Of a DNA stretch of 64,000 nt, positions 25,881-34,557 are shown one piece after another. The stretch spans positions 37,621-101,620 of the forward strand of contig NZ_NKCN01000020.1 of NCBI RefSeq assembly GCF_002245535.1. Direction: 5' to 3'. Below the pieces are notes generated by a model. It did no database searches and was not told the origin of the DNA. It worked only from the letters and a program-made list of their open reading frames with translations. The DNA comes from Mycobacterium lehmannii (GTDB lineage: Bacteria > Actinomycetota > Actinomycetes > Mycobacteriales > Mycobacteriaceae). The position numbers and the translations under genes are program-made. Numbering within the stretch: position 1 is the stretch's first letter; each line of letters opens with the position of its first letter.

Positions 25881-26459
25881 ATGCCCGACGACTTGCGTGC
25901 CGGACCCGATTCGCCGCCGACCGACGAACTGCGCAGCGCGGAGAAGTCGTTCGCCGTGTTGCAGCACGTGCTGCACGGCATCGCCGCCGACGATCTGCAC
26001 AAGCAGACGCCGTGCCGAGAGTTCGACGTCGCAGCGTTGACTGACCACCTGCTGAATTCGATCACCATGCTCGGCGCGATGGCGGGCGCGCAGTTCACTG
26101 AGCGCGACCGCGACGCGCCGATCGAGCAGCAGGTGGTGTTCTCGGCGCGGTCAGCGCTGGACGCCTGGCGGCGGCGGGGGCTGGACGGCACCGTGGACTT
26201 CGGCGGGAACGACGTGCCGGCCCGGATGATGGTCGGCGTGCTGTCGATCGAGTTTCTGGTGCACGCGTGGGATTACTCGGCAGCGATCGGGCGCGACGTC
26301 AACGCCCCCGAGTCGTTGTCAGATTACGTGCTGGGGCTGGCCCGCAAGATCATCACGCCGGAGGGTCGGGTCAACGCCGGTTTCGACGATCCGATCGACG
26401 TGCCCGCCGACGCCGGGGCGCTGACCCGGTTGCTTGCCTATACCGGTCGGCAGCCCTAG
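25881..26459 (+). CDS. TIGR03086-family (DinB/mycothiol-isomerase-like) metal-binding protein
   Basis: Protein of 192 residues equivalent to Rv3773c. It has the four-helix pattern of the DinB-like superfamily: LQHVLHGIAADDLHKQTPCREFDVAALTDHLLNS gives the first metal-ligand His region, and EFLVHAWDYSAAIG the later His. Family members bind a divalent metal and some use mycothiol; the reaction here is unknown. It is followed by a palindromic intergenic repeat rather than an obvious terminator. Confidence 0.85.
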   Translation: MPDDLRAGPDSPPTDELRSAEKSFAVLQHVLHGIAADDLHKQTPCREFDVAALTDHLLNSITMLGAMAGAQFTERDRDAPIEQQVVFSARSALDAWRRRGLDGTVDFGGNDVPARMMVGVLSIEFLVHAWDYSAAIGRDVNAPESLSDYVLGLARKIITPEGRVNAGFDDPIDVPADAGALTRLLAYTGRQP

Positions 26460-26462
26460 CCG

Positions 26463-26528
26463 TTTCGCGAGACGTACACCAGGGCTGTAGATCGCCCGCC
26501 CCTCACGACCCTGATGTTCGTCTCGCGA
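26463..26528. repeat. 66-bp imperfect palindrome, family 2 copy A
   Basis: Outer arms TCGCGAGACG-ACACCAGGG and its complement CCCTGATGT-CGTCTCGCGA surround a variable 20-bp centre. A second copy with the same arms and a different centre lies at 42878-42943. It sits between convergent genes, so it may terminate transcription from both sides. Confidence 0.8.
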
Positions 26529-26531
26529 GCG

Positions 26532-27005
26532 CTATACCCGCTCGAGGTAGAAGTACAGGTGCCTGGGTGTACCGGAGCTGGTGTCGAGCGCGCCCTTGCC
26601 GTTCATAATGCCGACGACGGCGTTCTCGTCGACGACCTTGAAGTGGTCGTGCACGGGTGCGCCGTCGTAGACCATCGAGGCCGTCACCTCGCCGCGGAAC
26701 TCCTCCATCCACAGGCTGGCCTCACCCTTCATCGCCTCGGTGTTGGAGAACTTGTTGCCGTCGGCGTCCAGGCACACCAGAGGTTTGGCGTCGGTGGCGG
26801 AGTGGAAGGTCTTGCCGAACCAGTTGAGCCGCTCCATGAACCCGTTGGCCTTGTGGCCGGTGTGGAATTCGCCGCCCTTCCACTCGCCGATCATGAAGTC
26901 GATGGTGGCGGGCTGCAGCGTCGCCCAGAACTCGTCGAGTTCGGCATCGGAGATGGTGCCGGTGCGCTCCTTGAGCTCGGCGAAGGTCTCGCGGGCGTCG
27001 ATCAT
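26532..27005 (-). CDS. GXWXG/DUF4334 domain protein
   Basis: Protein of 157 residues. It has the GXWXG motif GEWKGGEFHTGHKANG near residues 40-55, then LNWFGKTFHSATDAKPLVC, and a second DUF4334-type domain with FRGEVTASMVYDGAPVHDHFKVVDENAVVGIMNGKG. These are calycin-like proteins that may bind small hydrophobic ligands; the function is not established. The ATG overlaps the hisC2 stop (ATGA), so the genes are translationally coupled, although a link to aromatic amino acids is not evident. Confidence 0.85.
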   Translation of the reverse strand: MIDARETFAELKERTGTISDAELDEFWATLQPATIDFMIGEWKGGEFHTGHKANGFMERLNWFGKTFHSATDAKPLVCLDADGNKFSNTEAMKGEASLWMEEFRGEVTASMVYDGAPVHDHFKVVDENAVVGIMNGKGALDTSSGTPRHLYFYLERV

Positions 27006-28057
27006 GACTGTCCAATCCATCGGCGGGCGAAATCGAGGAACGCATCGTTCTCGTGGGTCGCGGCGACGGTGACGCGCACTCCGTCGTCGCCGTAGGGCCG
27101 CACGATGATGCGGCTGTCCGCCGACGCCTCGGCGAACTGCTGGGCCTGCCCGGGCAAGGGGAGCCAGACGAAGTTGGCCTGCGAGTCGGGCACGGTGTAG
27201 CCGGTTGCGCGCAGTTCCGCGGTGACCCGGGCGCGTTCGGCGACGACGGTGTCGGTGCGCTCGAGCAGTTCGTCGGCGGCGTCGAGGGATGCGATCGCGG
27301 CGGCCTGCGAGACGCTGGTCGCGGTGAACGGCACGTACACCTTCCCGATCGCGGTGATGAGGTCCGGGTCGCCTACGGCGTAACCTACCCGCAGACCGGC
27401 CAGGCCGTAGGCCTTCGAAAACGTTCGTAACACAACGAGGTTGGGATGGGCACGAACCAGACCCAGGCTGTCGGGCACCATCGGCTCGCGGATGTACTCG
27501 ACGTAGGCCTCGTCCAGCGCGATCGCGATATGCGGCGGCACCGCGGCGACGAAGCGGGCGAGCGCGTCGGGCGTCACGACGGTGCCCGTCGGGTTGTTCG
27601 GATTGCACACGAAGATCAGCCGGGTGCGGTCGGTGATCGCGGCCAGCATGGCGTCGAGGTCGTGCGTGTGGTCGGTCAGCGGCACCGGCACCGGTGTGGC
27701 CCCCGCCGTTCGCACCTGCAGCGGGTAAATCTCGAAGCTGCGCCAACCGAACACCACCTCGTCGCCGACGGTCGAGGTGATCTGGATCAACTGCTGACAC
27801 AGGCTGACCGACCCGCAGCCCACCGAGATGTGCTCGGGGGCGAAGTTGACGTGTTTGGCGAGCCGCTCGCGAAGCTCGACGTAGCCGTTGTCCGGGTAGC
27901 GGTTGATGTTGTCGACGGCGCCGGAGATCGCGGCCCGCACGCTCGGAAGCGGGGGACCAACGGTCTCGTTGCTGGCGATCTTGATTGCGCCGGGAACGGT
28001 CCGGCCGGGGGTGTAGGCGGGCAGATCAGCCAGTTCGGGGCGCAGCCGGACGGTCAC
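27002..28057 (-). CDS. hisC2: Aromatic/histidinol-phosphate aminotransferase HisC2 (Pat)
   Basis: PLP-dependent aminotransferase of 351 residues, equivalent to Rv3772. The fold-type I landmarks are CNPNNPTGTVV, IALDEAYVEY and the PLP lysine in RTFSKAYGLAGLRVGY, with FVWLPL and RIIVRPYGDDGVRVTV near the C-terminus. Family evidence favours aromatic amino acid transamination (Pat), fitting the tyrA gene elsewhere in the window, with possible HisC activity. The start is GTG. A tRNA pair lies upstream and divergent. Confidence 0.93.
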   Translation of the reverse strand: MTVRLRPELADLPAYTPGRTVPGAIKIASNETVGPPLPSVRAAISGAVDNINRYPDNGYVELRERLAKHVNFAPEHISVGCGSVSLCQQLIQITSTVGDEVVFGWRSFEIYPLQVRTAGATPVPVPLTDHTHDLDAMLAAITDRTRLIFVCNPNNPTGTVVTPDALARFVAAVPPHIAIALDEAYVEYIREPMVPDSLGLVRAHPNLVVLRTFSKAYGLAGLRVGYAVGDPDLITAIGKVYVPFTATSVSQAAAIASLDAADELLERTDTVVAERARVTAELRATGYTVPDSQANFVWLPLPGQAQQFAEASADSRIIVRPYGDDGVRVTVAATHENDAFLDFARRWIGQS

Positions 28058-28140
28058 TGCACCAGTTTATGGGTCGGCCGAATGCGCTTTGCCTCGCGCG
28101 GTAGCCCATGTGTACGCTGTCGGATCGGCGGTAATCGTCG

Positions 28141-28229
28141 GGAGGCGTGCCAGAGCGGCCGAATGGGGCTCACTGCTAATGAGTTGTCGCCCTCAAAGGC
28201 GACCGGAGGTTCAAATCCTCTCGCCTCCG
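28141..28229 (+). tRNA. tRNA-Ser (anticodon GCU)
   Basis: Acceptor GGAGGCG pairs with CGCCTCC. The anticodon arm CTCA-CTGCTAA-TGAG carries GCT; a long variable arm TCGCCCTCAAAGGCGA and T-loop GGTTCAAATCC follow. The genomic CCA follows the discriminator G (28230-28232). Confidence 0.97.
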
Positions 28230-28277
28230 CCACGGCTGACCCGTCAGCCGCACAACTGAACACTGAAGAAAGATCAT

Positions 28278-28350
28278 GCGCCCGTAGCTCAACGGATAGA
28301 GCATCTGACTACGGATCAGAAGGTTGGGAGTTCGAGTCTCTCCGGGCGCG
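28278..28350 (+). tRNA. tRNA-Arg (anticodon ACG)
   Basis: Acceptor GCGCCCG pairs with CGGGCGC. The anticodon arm CTGA-CTACGGA-TCAG carries ACG and the T-arm holds GTTCGAGTC. CCA is not encoded. Its 3' end (28330-28351) is repeated imperfectly at 29886-29907, beyond the tnpB gene. Confidence 0.97.
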
Positions 28351-28416
28351 CCCATTGAATCGGTTCCATCCGCCGGTAACTGGGGGCATGTCGGACCCTC
28401 GTGAAACGCTCCGCTC

Positions 28417-29832
28417 ATGGTTCGTGGGGAAACAGCAAGCGAGCACTGCGGCACCGACCCTTATGCAAGCGGGTCAGTAATCCGGGCGTACCGATTCGCG
28501 CTCGATCCCGGACCGCTGCAAGAAGAGCAGCTGCGATCACACTGTGGTGCACAGCGGTTCGCGTACAACTGGGCTTTGCGCCTAGTCAAAGCAAATCTGG
28601 AGCAGCGGTCAGCGGAGCGCACGTACGGAATCGCTGACAGTGAACTGACCCCAGCGCTGAACTGGTCGGCATATAGCCTGCGTAGAACGTGGAACACCAT
28701 CAAGGACGACGTCGCGCCATGGTGGCGGGAGAACTCGAAGGAGGCGTACTCCTCCGGTCTGGCCAACCTGGCGACAGCGTTGAATAACTGGGCTGTCTCT
28801 CAATCAGGCGATCGCCAGGGAAGACCGATGCGATTCCCTCGGTTCAAGACCAAGAAGAGTCAACTGTCGTGCCGATTCACTACTGGCGCTTTTGGTCTCG
28901 TCGATACAGATCGGAGGCACGTCAAGCTGCCCCGTATCGGGCGGGTTCGCACGCACGAATCGACTCGAAAACTCGCCCGACGCGTCGACAGAGGATCGGC
29001 GCGGATCAGGTCGGCTACTGTCACCTATGCCCGCGGCCGATGGTTCGTCGCCTTTTCCGTCGAGGTATACGACTCTCCCGCGCCTGGAACACGTTCGCGT
29101 CCCGTCGTCGGCGTGGATTTCGGTCTCTGCAATCTCGCGGTGCTGTCAACCCCTGTTCCGGGCATCTCCGATACCCACGGAGTGATCCCGAACCCGGTTC
29201 TATACGAGGGCTCGCTGAAGAAACTGCGTCGGTTGCAGCGCAAGGCCGCTAGGCGCATCGGGCCGGAGCGTCGTACTGGAAGAGCTCCGTCTCGCCGGTG
29301 GGCACGGGCCATGTCAGATGTTGAGCGCCAGCATGCTCGGATCGCAAATCATCGGGCCGCCACTTTGCATCGGTTGACGACCGCTCTTGCGGAACGCTTC
29401 GAGGCTGTCGTGATCGAAGACCTCAACGTCGCGGGCATGCTGCGCAACCGGCAGCTGGCGCGCCGGATTTCTGCTGCGGGTTGGGGTGAACTGCGACGAC
29501 AGTTGGAATACAAGACTTGCTGGAGGGGAGGAACCTTGCTGGTCGCTGACCGGTTCTACCCCAGTTCCAAGACCTGTTCGGGGTGCGGCGCGGTGAGAGC
29601 CAACCTGCGTCTGTCCCAGCGGACGTTCTCCTGCGATGCATGTGGGATGTCGATGGATCGCGATCGAAACGCTGCCCGCAACCTGGCCGCACTGGCGCAC
29701 CGGGTCGCTGGTGGAGCGTCCTCCCCGAGTTGCGGGGCGACGAAAAACGAGCCCGCTGGAAACCCACGGGAAGACGGCCGTCGTGGCCGTGGGTACTGCC
29801 ACGGGAAGCCCCTTGAGGGCAACGTCGCGTGA
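28417..29832 (+). CDS. tnpB: IS200/IS605-type RNA-guided nuclease TnpB (no TnpA)
   Basis: OrfB/TnpB protein, 471 residues from the ATG used. Typical N-terminus IRAYRFALDPGPLQEEQLRSH comes after about 20 extra residues; the codon where homologues start is GTA here, so the true start is uncertain. RuvC catalytic residues are visible: Asp in VVGVDFGLCNLAVLS, Glu in AVVIEDLNVAGM, Asp in SMDRDRNAARN, with the zinc finger CSGCG-CDACG between. The long C-terminal tail overlaps a likely guide-RNA-encoding region. No TnpA transposase is present. The element sits next to tRNA-Arg. Confidence 0.9.
   Translation: MVRGETASEHCGTDPYASGSVIRAYRFALDPGPLQEEQLRSHCGAQRFAYNWALRLVKANLEQRSAERTYGIADSELTPALNWSAYSLRRTWNTIKDDVAPWWRENSKEAYSSGLANLATALNNWAVSQSGDRQGRPMRFPRFKTKKSQLSCRFTTGAFGLVDTDRRHVKLPRIGRVRTHESTRKLARRVDRGSARIRSATVTYARGRWFVAFSVEVYDSPAPGTRSRPVVGVDFGLCNLAVLSTPVPGISDTHGVIPNPVLYEGSLKKLRRLQRKAARRIGPERRTGRAPSRRWARAMSDVERQHARIANHRAATLHRLTTALAERFEAVVIEDLNVAGMLRNRQLARRISAAGWGELRRQLEYKTCWRGGTLLVADRFYPSSKTCSGCGAVRANLRLSQRTFSCDACGMSMDRDRNAARNLAALAHRVAGGASSPSCGATKNEPAGNPREDGRRGRGYCHGKPLEGNVA
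29762..29820 (+). ncRNA. Candidate omega-RNA structure at tnpB 3' end
   Basis: Two hairpins: ACCCACGG (29762-29769) with CCGTGGGT (29787-29794), containing an inner ACGGCCGT, and GCCC-CTTGA-GGGC (29808-29820). They overlap the last codons of tnpB, where omega-RNA scaffolds are normally encoded. The call rests on position and pairing only; the guide start is unknown. Confidence 0.4.
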
Positions 29833-30290
29833 GAAATCACCCGACTGCCAGCGGCTTGCGGCCTTTATCCGCAATCGCAGCAACGGTTCGAATCCCTTCG
29901 GGCGCGCTCTCGTGTTTGGCGACACCGGTTAACAGTGGCTGGACGGGTATCACTGCCCATGGCCACCCATCGTGAACCGCCGCAGAGCGTCGATCCGGAT
30001 GCAATAGTGGCGGGCCGCCGAGGCCCGAGAGCGCGCGGCGCACGAAGAACTCTCTCAGCCCAGAGCTTCGAGCGATCCGCTGAGCGACACGGTGCTCGCC
30101 TCCGCGCAGCAGGACGCCAATTAGACGCGGCATACCCGCCCCCGAAGCCAACGAGCAGTCATCGGCTCGCCACCGCCCCGGCCGCCGAGGAGGACCGCGA
30201 CATGGCGCAGCGAAAACGCGAGCAATCGGAGGCGGAACTGTCACCCGACCCAGAGGGTTGATCCCGGGGGCCGCCACTAGATTGGCAGCC
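29833..30290. other. Intergenic remnant region after tnpB
   Basis: About 460 bp. It contains the tRNA-Arg-like repeat and one open frame (29935-30261, 108 codons, starting MAGRVSLPMATH and ending AELSPDPEG) that is Arg/Ala-rich, has no recognisable domain and is probably not a real gene. The rest looks like degenerate junction sequence of an inserted element. Confidence 0.5.
29886..29907 (+). repeat. Partial tRNA-Arg 3'-end repeat (att-like)
   Basis: It matches 19 of 22 bases of the T-arm and acceptor end of the tRNA-Arg gene at 28330-28351, in the same orientation and including CGGGCGCGC. Such repeats arise when integrative elements recombine into a tRNA 3' end. The mismatches suggest an old or foreign copy. 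Confidence 0.6.
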
Positions 30291-30794
30291 ATGCGGCTGT
30301 TGTTGATCGCCGATACTCACGTTCCCAAGCGCGCCAAGGACCTGCCCGCGCGGGTGTGGGACGAAGTGACGAGGGCAGACGTCGTCGTGCACGCAGGCGA
30401 CTGGGTGGAGCCGTCGTTGCTCGACGCGCTCGAGGCTCGCGCCAAGCGCCTGGTCGCGTGTTGGGGCAACAACGACGGCGCCGAACTGCGCCGCAGACTG
30501 CCCGAACGCGCCGATGTCACACTCGGCGGCCTGCGCTTCACCGTCGTCCACGAGACCGGCGCCGCGACCGGGCGCGAGGCCCGCATGGCCAAGGCCTATC
30601 CGGACACCGACGTGCTGATATTCGGCCACAGTCACATCCCTTGGGATACGACGACGAAAACCGGTCTGCGACTGCTGAACCCGGGTTCGCCGACCGACCG
30701 GCGGCGCCAGCCCCACTGCACGTACATGACGGCCACCGTGCGCAACGGCTCGCTCACCAACGTCATCCTGCACGCCTTGGAACGCCGTGCGTGA
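30291..30794 (+). CDS. YfcE/MJ0936-type metallophosphoesterase
   Basis: Protein of 167 residues with all calcineurin-like metal motifs: ADTHVPKRA (D-x-H), HAGDW (GD), WGNNDG (GN-x-D), VVHE and FGHSHIPWD. Members are metal-dependent phosphodiesterases acting on small phosphodiesters; the natural substrate is unknown. The start MRLLLIADTH is chosen because it begins the first beta strand; an upstream in-frame ATG at 30258 is unlikely. Its last 8 nt overlap the following MmcQ/YjbR gene. Confidence 0.88.
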   Translation: MRLLLIADTHVPKRAKDLPARVWDEVTRADVVVHAGDWVEPSLLDALEARAKRLVACWGNNDGAELRRRLPERADVTLGGLRFTVVHETGAATGREARMAKAYPDTDVLIFGHSHIPWDTTTKTGLRLLNPGSPTDRRRQPHCTYMTATVRNGSLTNVILHALERRA

Positions 30795-31200
30795 CCGGTC
30801 GGCGCGGGTCGCCGACGTCCACGAGCTCGCTGCTTCGATGCCGTACGTCAAGCGCATCGAGGGCCCCAAGGGCAACCCGATCTACCAGGTTGGCGGCAAG
30901 TCGTTCGTGTTCTTCCGCACTCCTCAGCCCGACGCCGAGGATCCGGAGACCGGCGAACGCTACACCGACGTGATCATGATCTGGGTGGAATCGGAGATGG
31001 ACAAGCTGGCGCTCGTCCAAGATCCCGACTCGCCGTTCTTCACCACCGACCGTTTCGAGGGCCATCCCTCGGTTCTGGTGCGCGCCAGCAGGTTACGGGA
31101 GATCGGGAAGGTCGAACTGACCGAACTCGTCCAGGACGCGTGGCTCTCGCGCGCTTCGAAACGCCGGGCCGATCGGTGGTTGGCCGAGCACCAGGACTGA
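30787..31200 (+). CDS. MmcQ/YjbR (DUF419) family protein
   Basis: Protein of 137 residues with the CyaY-like fold pattern of MmcQ/YjbR proteins: IEGPKGNPIYQVGGKSFVFF, then VESEMDKLALVQ, FFTTDRFEGHPSVLVRA, and ELVQDAWLSRASKR. These are DNA-binding-like proteins of unknown function. It probably forms an operon with the overlapping phosphoesterase. GTG start; a later ATG at 30838 (MPYVKRIEG) could be the real one. Confidence 0.8.
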   Translation: MRDRSARVADVHELAASMPYVKRIEGPKGNPIYQVGGKSFVFFRTPQPDAEDPETGERYTDVIMIWVESEMDKLALVQDPDSPFFTTDRFEGHPSVLVRASRLREIGKVELTELVQDAWLSRASKRRADRWLAEHQD

Positions 31201-31207
31201 CGAGAAG

Positions 31208-31756
31208 CTACTTCGGCGGGACGTTCGCGTGCTCGGCGCCGCAGATGAACACGGCCATCCGGGCCGGTGTGTCGCCGGGGTTCTTCCAGCGGTGCCGCGT
31301 CCCGTTTTGCACGACGGTGTCGCCCGGTTGCAGGGTCACTTCGGCTCCATCGTCAAGTTCGAGCACGACGGTGCCCTCGAGCACCACCTCGAAGTCGACG
31401 GTGTCCGTGGTGTGCATGCCCGGGTCCGTGTAGTCCATGTAGCCGAGCATTCCCGGCAGCTTCTCCTCCATCTCGGCCATCGCCTCGTTGATGTCGAGGG
31501 CCTCCGGGGCTTGGGTGCCGTGCGACTGCGGCAGCGTCAGCATCGCAAACCGGAAACCACCGATCGGCGGAAAGTAGTTGTGCCACTGGGGCATCGAACC
31601 GTCGTCGGGAAATCGGCACGTCTGGTCGCTGCCCCACAGCAGATGGTTCTCGAAGCCAGGCATCAACTTCGTCTGAATCGGAGCGAGGCTGTCGTCGCTG
31701 ACGAAGACGGACTTTCCGGACGAATCGTGACCGGTCACCACTCGGCGTATCTGCAT
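31208..31756 (-). CDS. Cupin-domain protein
   Basis: Protein of 182 residues. A distinct N-terminal segment (MQIRRVVTGHDSSGKSVFVSDDSL) precedes a C-terminal cupin barrel with GMHTTDTVDFEVVLEGTVVLELD (cupin motif 1) and LQPGDTVVQNGTRHRWKNPGDTPARM (motif 2), giving His/Glu metal ligands. The substrate is unknown. It is divergent from the alkylsulfatase gene, with 51 bp between the starts, so the two may share a control region. Confidence 0.85.
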   Translation of the reverse strand: MQIRRVVTGHDSSGKSVFVSDDSLAPIQTKLMPGFENHLLWGSDQTCRFPDDGSMPQWHNYFPPIGGFRFAMLTLPQSHGTQAPEALDINEAMAEMEEKLPGMLGYMDYTDPGMHTTDTVDFEVVLEGTVVLELDDGAEVTLQPGDTVVQNGTRHRWKNPGDTPARMAVFICGAEHANVPPK

Positions 31757-31807
31757 GGGGTCAGTGAACCAGCCCCGCGCCGACGTGGGGATGAATATCG
31801 TGTCGCC

Positions 31808-33685
31808 ATGCAGCAGAAACCCCCCACCGAGGTCATCGAGTCCGCACACCGCGAGCACCTCACGGCCCTGCCGTTCGACGACACCGCGGACTTCGACAAC
31901 GCCGACCGCGGGTTCATCGCCGCCTCGGATCCCTGTGTGATCAAGGCGGCTGACGGTCGGGTGGTCTGGGACAACGACACGTACTCGTTCCTCGATGCGG
32001 ACGCCCCGCCGTCGGTGCATCCCAGCTTGTGGCGGCAGAGCCGGCTGTGCGCCAAACAGGGTCTTTACGAAGTAGTCGAGGGCATCTATCAGGTGCGCGG
32101 ATTCGACCTGTCCAACATCACCTTCGTCGAGGGCGACACTGGCGTGATCGTCATCGACCCGTTGATCTCCACGGAGACCGCCGCTGCGGCGCTGGCGCTC
32201 TACCGCGAACACCGCGGAAATCGTGCGGTCAGCGCCGTCATATATACCCACAGCCACGTCGACCATTTCGGCGGCGTTCTGGGTGTCACCTCTCAGGCCG
32301 ACGTGGACGCGGGCCGCGTCGCGATCATCGCGCCCGAGCACTTCACCGAACATGCCGTGCAGGAGAACGTGTACGCGGGCACCGCGATGGGCCGTCGAGC
32401 GAGCTACATGTACGGCGCATTGCTGGCGCGTGGACCGCAGGGGCAGGTGGGATGCGGGCTGGGACAGGTGACGTCGACGGGTGAAGTGGCGCTGATCGTT
32501 CCGACGGTCGACATCCGGCAGACCGGCGAGACGCACACCGTCGACGGCGTCGAGATCGAGTTCCAAATGGCGCCGGGCACCGAGGCGCCCGCCGAGATGC
32601 ACTTCTACTTCCCGAAGTTCCGTGCGCTGTGCATGGCCGAGAACGCCACCCACAACCTGCACAACCTGCTGACGCTGCGCGGCGCGCTGGTGCGTGACCC
32701 GCACGGATGGGCCGGTTACCTCACCGAGGCGATCGACGCGTTCGCCGACCGCACCGACGTCGTGTTCGCATCCCACCACTGGCCGACGTGGGGACGCGAC
32801 CGCATCGTCGAATACCTTTCGTTGCAACGGGATCTGTACGCCTACTTACACGACCAGACGCTGCGCCAACTCAACCAGGGGTTCACCGGCATCGAGATCG
32901 CCGAGGACTTCGCGCTGCCGCCTGCGTTGCAGAACGCGTGGCACGCACACGGCTACTACGGCTCGGTCAGCCACAACGTCAAGGCGGTCTATCAGCGCTA
33001 CATGGGCTGGTTCGACGGCAACCCGGGGCGGTTGTGGGCGCATCCGCCACAAGCCGCAGGCCCTCGCTATGTCGAGGCGATGGGTGGTCTGGATCGAGTG
33101 GTCGAGATTGCGCGAGGGGCCTTCGAGCAAGGTGACTACCGTTGGGCAGCAACGCTCTTAGACCATGCAATGTTCACCGACGAGCAGCACGCCGCTGCCC
33201 GCGAACTCTACGCCGACACACTCGAACAGTTGGCCTACGGCGCGGAGAACGCGGTGTGGCGCAACTTCTTTCTCTCCGGAGCCACCGAACTGCGTGAGGG
33301 CAACTTCGGCACCCCGACCCAGACCGCATCGACGTCGATGGTGATGCAACTGGCACCCGAACAGATCTTTGACGCACTCGCGATCACCGTGAACGGCCCG
33401 CGGGCATGGGATCTCGATATCGCCATCGACGTCACCTTCCTCGACACCGACACCAATTACCGGTTGACGCTGCGCAACGGTGTGCTGGTGCACCGCAAGG
33501 TTGCCGCCGATGCGACCTCGGCTCAGGCGACCGTCAAAGTGGCCACCAAGCTCCGTCTGCTCGCGCTCGCGGCGGGCGACGACAGCTCACCCGGCCTCGA
33601 CATCTCCGGCGACACCGGCGCCCTGCAGTCGCTGATCGGCGCGCTGGACCGCCCCGACCCGGCGTTCAACATCGTCACGCCGTAA
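31808..33685 (+). CDS. Alkyl sulfatase (SdsA1-type metallo-beta-lactamase fold)
   Basis: Protein of 625 residues, equivalent to Rv3762c. The metallo-beta-lactamase motif THSHVDHFGG (147-156) gives zinc ligands; further ligands lie in PEHFTEHAVQENVYAG and MAENATHNLHNLL. A dimerisation domain and a C-terminal SCP2-like domain (ALAITVNGPRAWDLDIAIDV) follow, as in SdsA1. It hydrolyses primary or secondary alkyl sulfates such as SDS. No signal peptide is obvious. The start ATG CAG CAG is chosen over longer in-frame extension because the latter runs antisense through the cupin gene. Confidence 0.9.
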   Translation: MQQKPPTEVIESAHREHLTALPFDDTADFDNADRGFIAASDPCVIKAADGRVVWDNDTYSFLDADAPPSVHPSLWRQSRLCAKQGLYEVVEGIYQVRGFDLSNITFVEGDTGVIVIDPLISTETAAAALALYREHRGNRAVSAVIYTHSHVDHFGGVLGVTSQADVDAGRVAIIAPEHFTEHAVQENVYAGTAMGRRASYMYGALLARGPQGQVGCGLGQVTSTGEVALIVPTVDIRQTGETHTVDGVEIEFQMAPGTEAPAEMHFYFPKFRALCMAENATHNLHNLLTLRGALVRDPHGWAGYLTEAIDAFADRTDVVFASHHWPTWGRDRIVEYLSLQRDLYAYLHDQTLRQLNQGFTGIEIAEDFALPPALQNAWHAHGYYGSVSHNVKAVYQRYMGWFDGNPGRLWAHPPQAAGPRYVEAMGGLDRVVEIARGAFEQGDYRWAATLLDHAMFTDEQHAAARELYADTLEQLAYGAENAVWRNFFLSGATELREGNFGTPTQTASTSMVMQLAPEQIFDALAITVNGPRAWDLDIAIDVTFLDTDTNYRLTLRNGVLVHRKVAADATSAQATVKVATKLRLLALAAGDDSSPGLDISGDTGALQSLIGALDRPDPAFNIVTP

Positions 33686-33693
33686 CCGCAGCC

Positions 33694-33759
33694 CCGCCGA
33701 GTGTTGGGTCGATGCACGCTTGCCAGCGTCAGGGCGTGCGGGTAACCCACGTTCGGCGG
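33694..33759. repeat. 66-bp imperfect palindrome, family 3 copy A
   Basis: Arms begin CCGCCGAGTGTTGGG and end AACCCACGTTCGGCGG. An inverted second copy lies at 50123-50191. It sits between convergent genes (sulfatase and SDR). Confidence 0.75.
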
Positions 33760-33766
33760 AAGACGG

Positions 33767-34546
33767 TTAGGGCATACCGCCGTCGACGCGGATGATCGAA
33801 CCCGACGTGTAGCTCGACGCGTCCGACATCAGATATAGTGCGGCGCCGACGATCTCGGGTGGCTCACCCAGCCGCCGCAACGCGAAATGCTGCGCACCCT
33901 TCTGCGTCGCGGGGATGTCCCAGGCCTTGCTGATGTCGGTGAGGAACGGGCCCGGCATCAGCGTGTTGACCCGTACCGTCGGGCCGTACGCCAGCGCCAG
34001 TCCCTCGGTCAGCGCATTGAGCCCCGCCTTGGCCGCCGAGTAGGGGAGCTGCTCGGGGCGGGGTCGGCGCGAACCGCTCGAACTCACGTTGATGATCGAG
34101 CCGCCGCCATCGGCGACCATGCGCTCACCGACCAGCGTCGACAACCGGAACGGGCCCTTGAGGTTCAGGTTGACCACCGAGTCGAACAGCTTCTCCGTGA
34201 CCGAGGGGAGCGACTCGTACAGCGGCGACATCCCGGCGTTGTTCACAAGCACATCCACCTTGCCGAACCGCTCGTAGGCCGCGTCGACCAATCCGTCGAG
34301 CTCATCCCAGCGCCCGACGTGCACCTGGTAGGGCAGCGCGGCGCGGCCGGTCGCCGAGGCGATCTCTTCGGCCGTCGCCACACACGAGTCGTACTTGCGG
34401 CTGGCGATCACCACGTCCGCGCCGCACCGCGCAGCGGCGAAAGCCATCTCCTTGCCAAGCCCCCGGCTTCCGCCGGTGACCAGCACGACGCGGTCGGAGA
34501 GGTCGAAGAGCTCGGTCGCGAAATCCTTGTCGGCACTCATGGCCAT
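33767..34546 (-). CDS. Short-chain dehydrogenase/reductase
   Basis: Classical SDR of 259 residues with cofactor motif VTGGSRGLGKEM, structural NNAG in VLVNNAGMSPL, Ser in INVSSSGSRR, and Tyr-x-x-x-Lys in YSAAKAGLNAL. The C-terminus YLMSDASSYTSGSIIRVDGGMP is typical of FabG-like members. The substrate is unknown; an NADP preference is suggested by the Arg in ASRKYD. Two close starts exist (34546 and 34540). It is divergent from the phosphatase gene with only 11 bp between the starts. Confidence 0.88.
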   Translation of the reverse strand: MAMSADKDFATELFDLSDRVVLVTGGSRGLGKEMAFAAARCGADVVIASRKYDSCVATAEEIASATGRAALPYQVHVGRWDELDGLVDAAYERFGKVDVLVNNAGMSPLYESLPSVTEKLFDSVVNLNLKGPFRLSTLVGERMVADGGGSIINVSSSGSRRPRPEQLPYSAAKAGLNALTEGLALAYGPTVRVNTLMPGPFLTDISKAWDIPATQKGAQHFALRRLGEPPEIVGAALYLMSDASSYTSGSIIRVDGGMP

Positions 34547-34557
34547 ATGGTGGCACG

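Noticed and set aside
29935..30261. 108-codon open frame after tnpB
   Set aside because: No domain, unusual Arg/Ala composition and no neighbour support; described only as part of the intergenic remnant.
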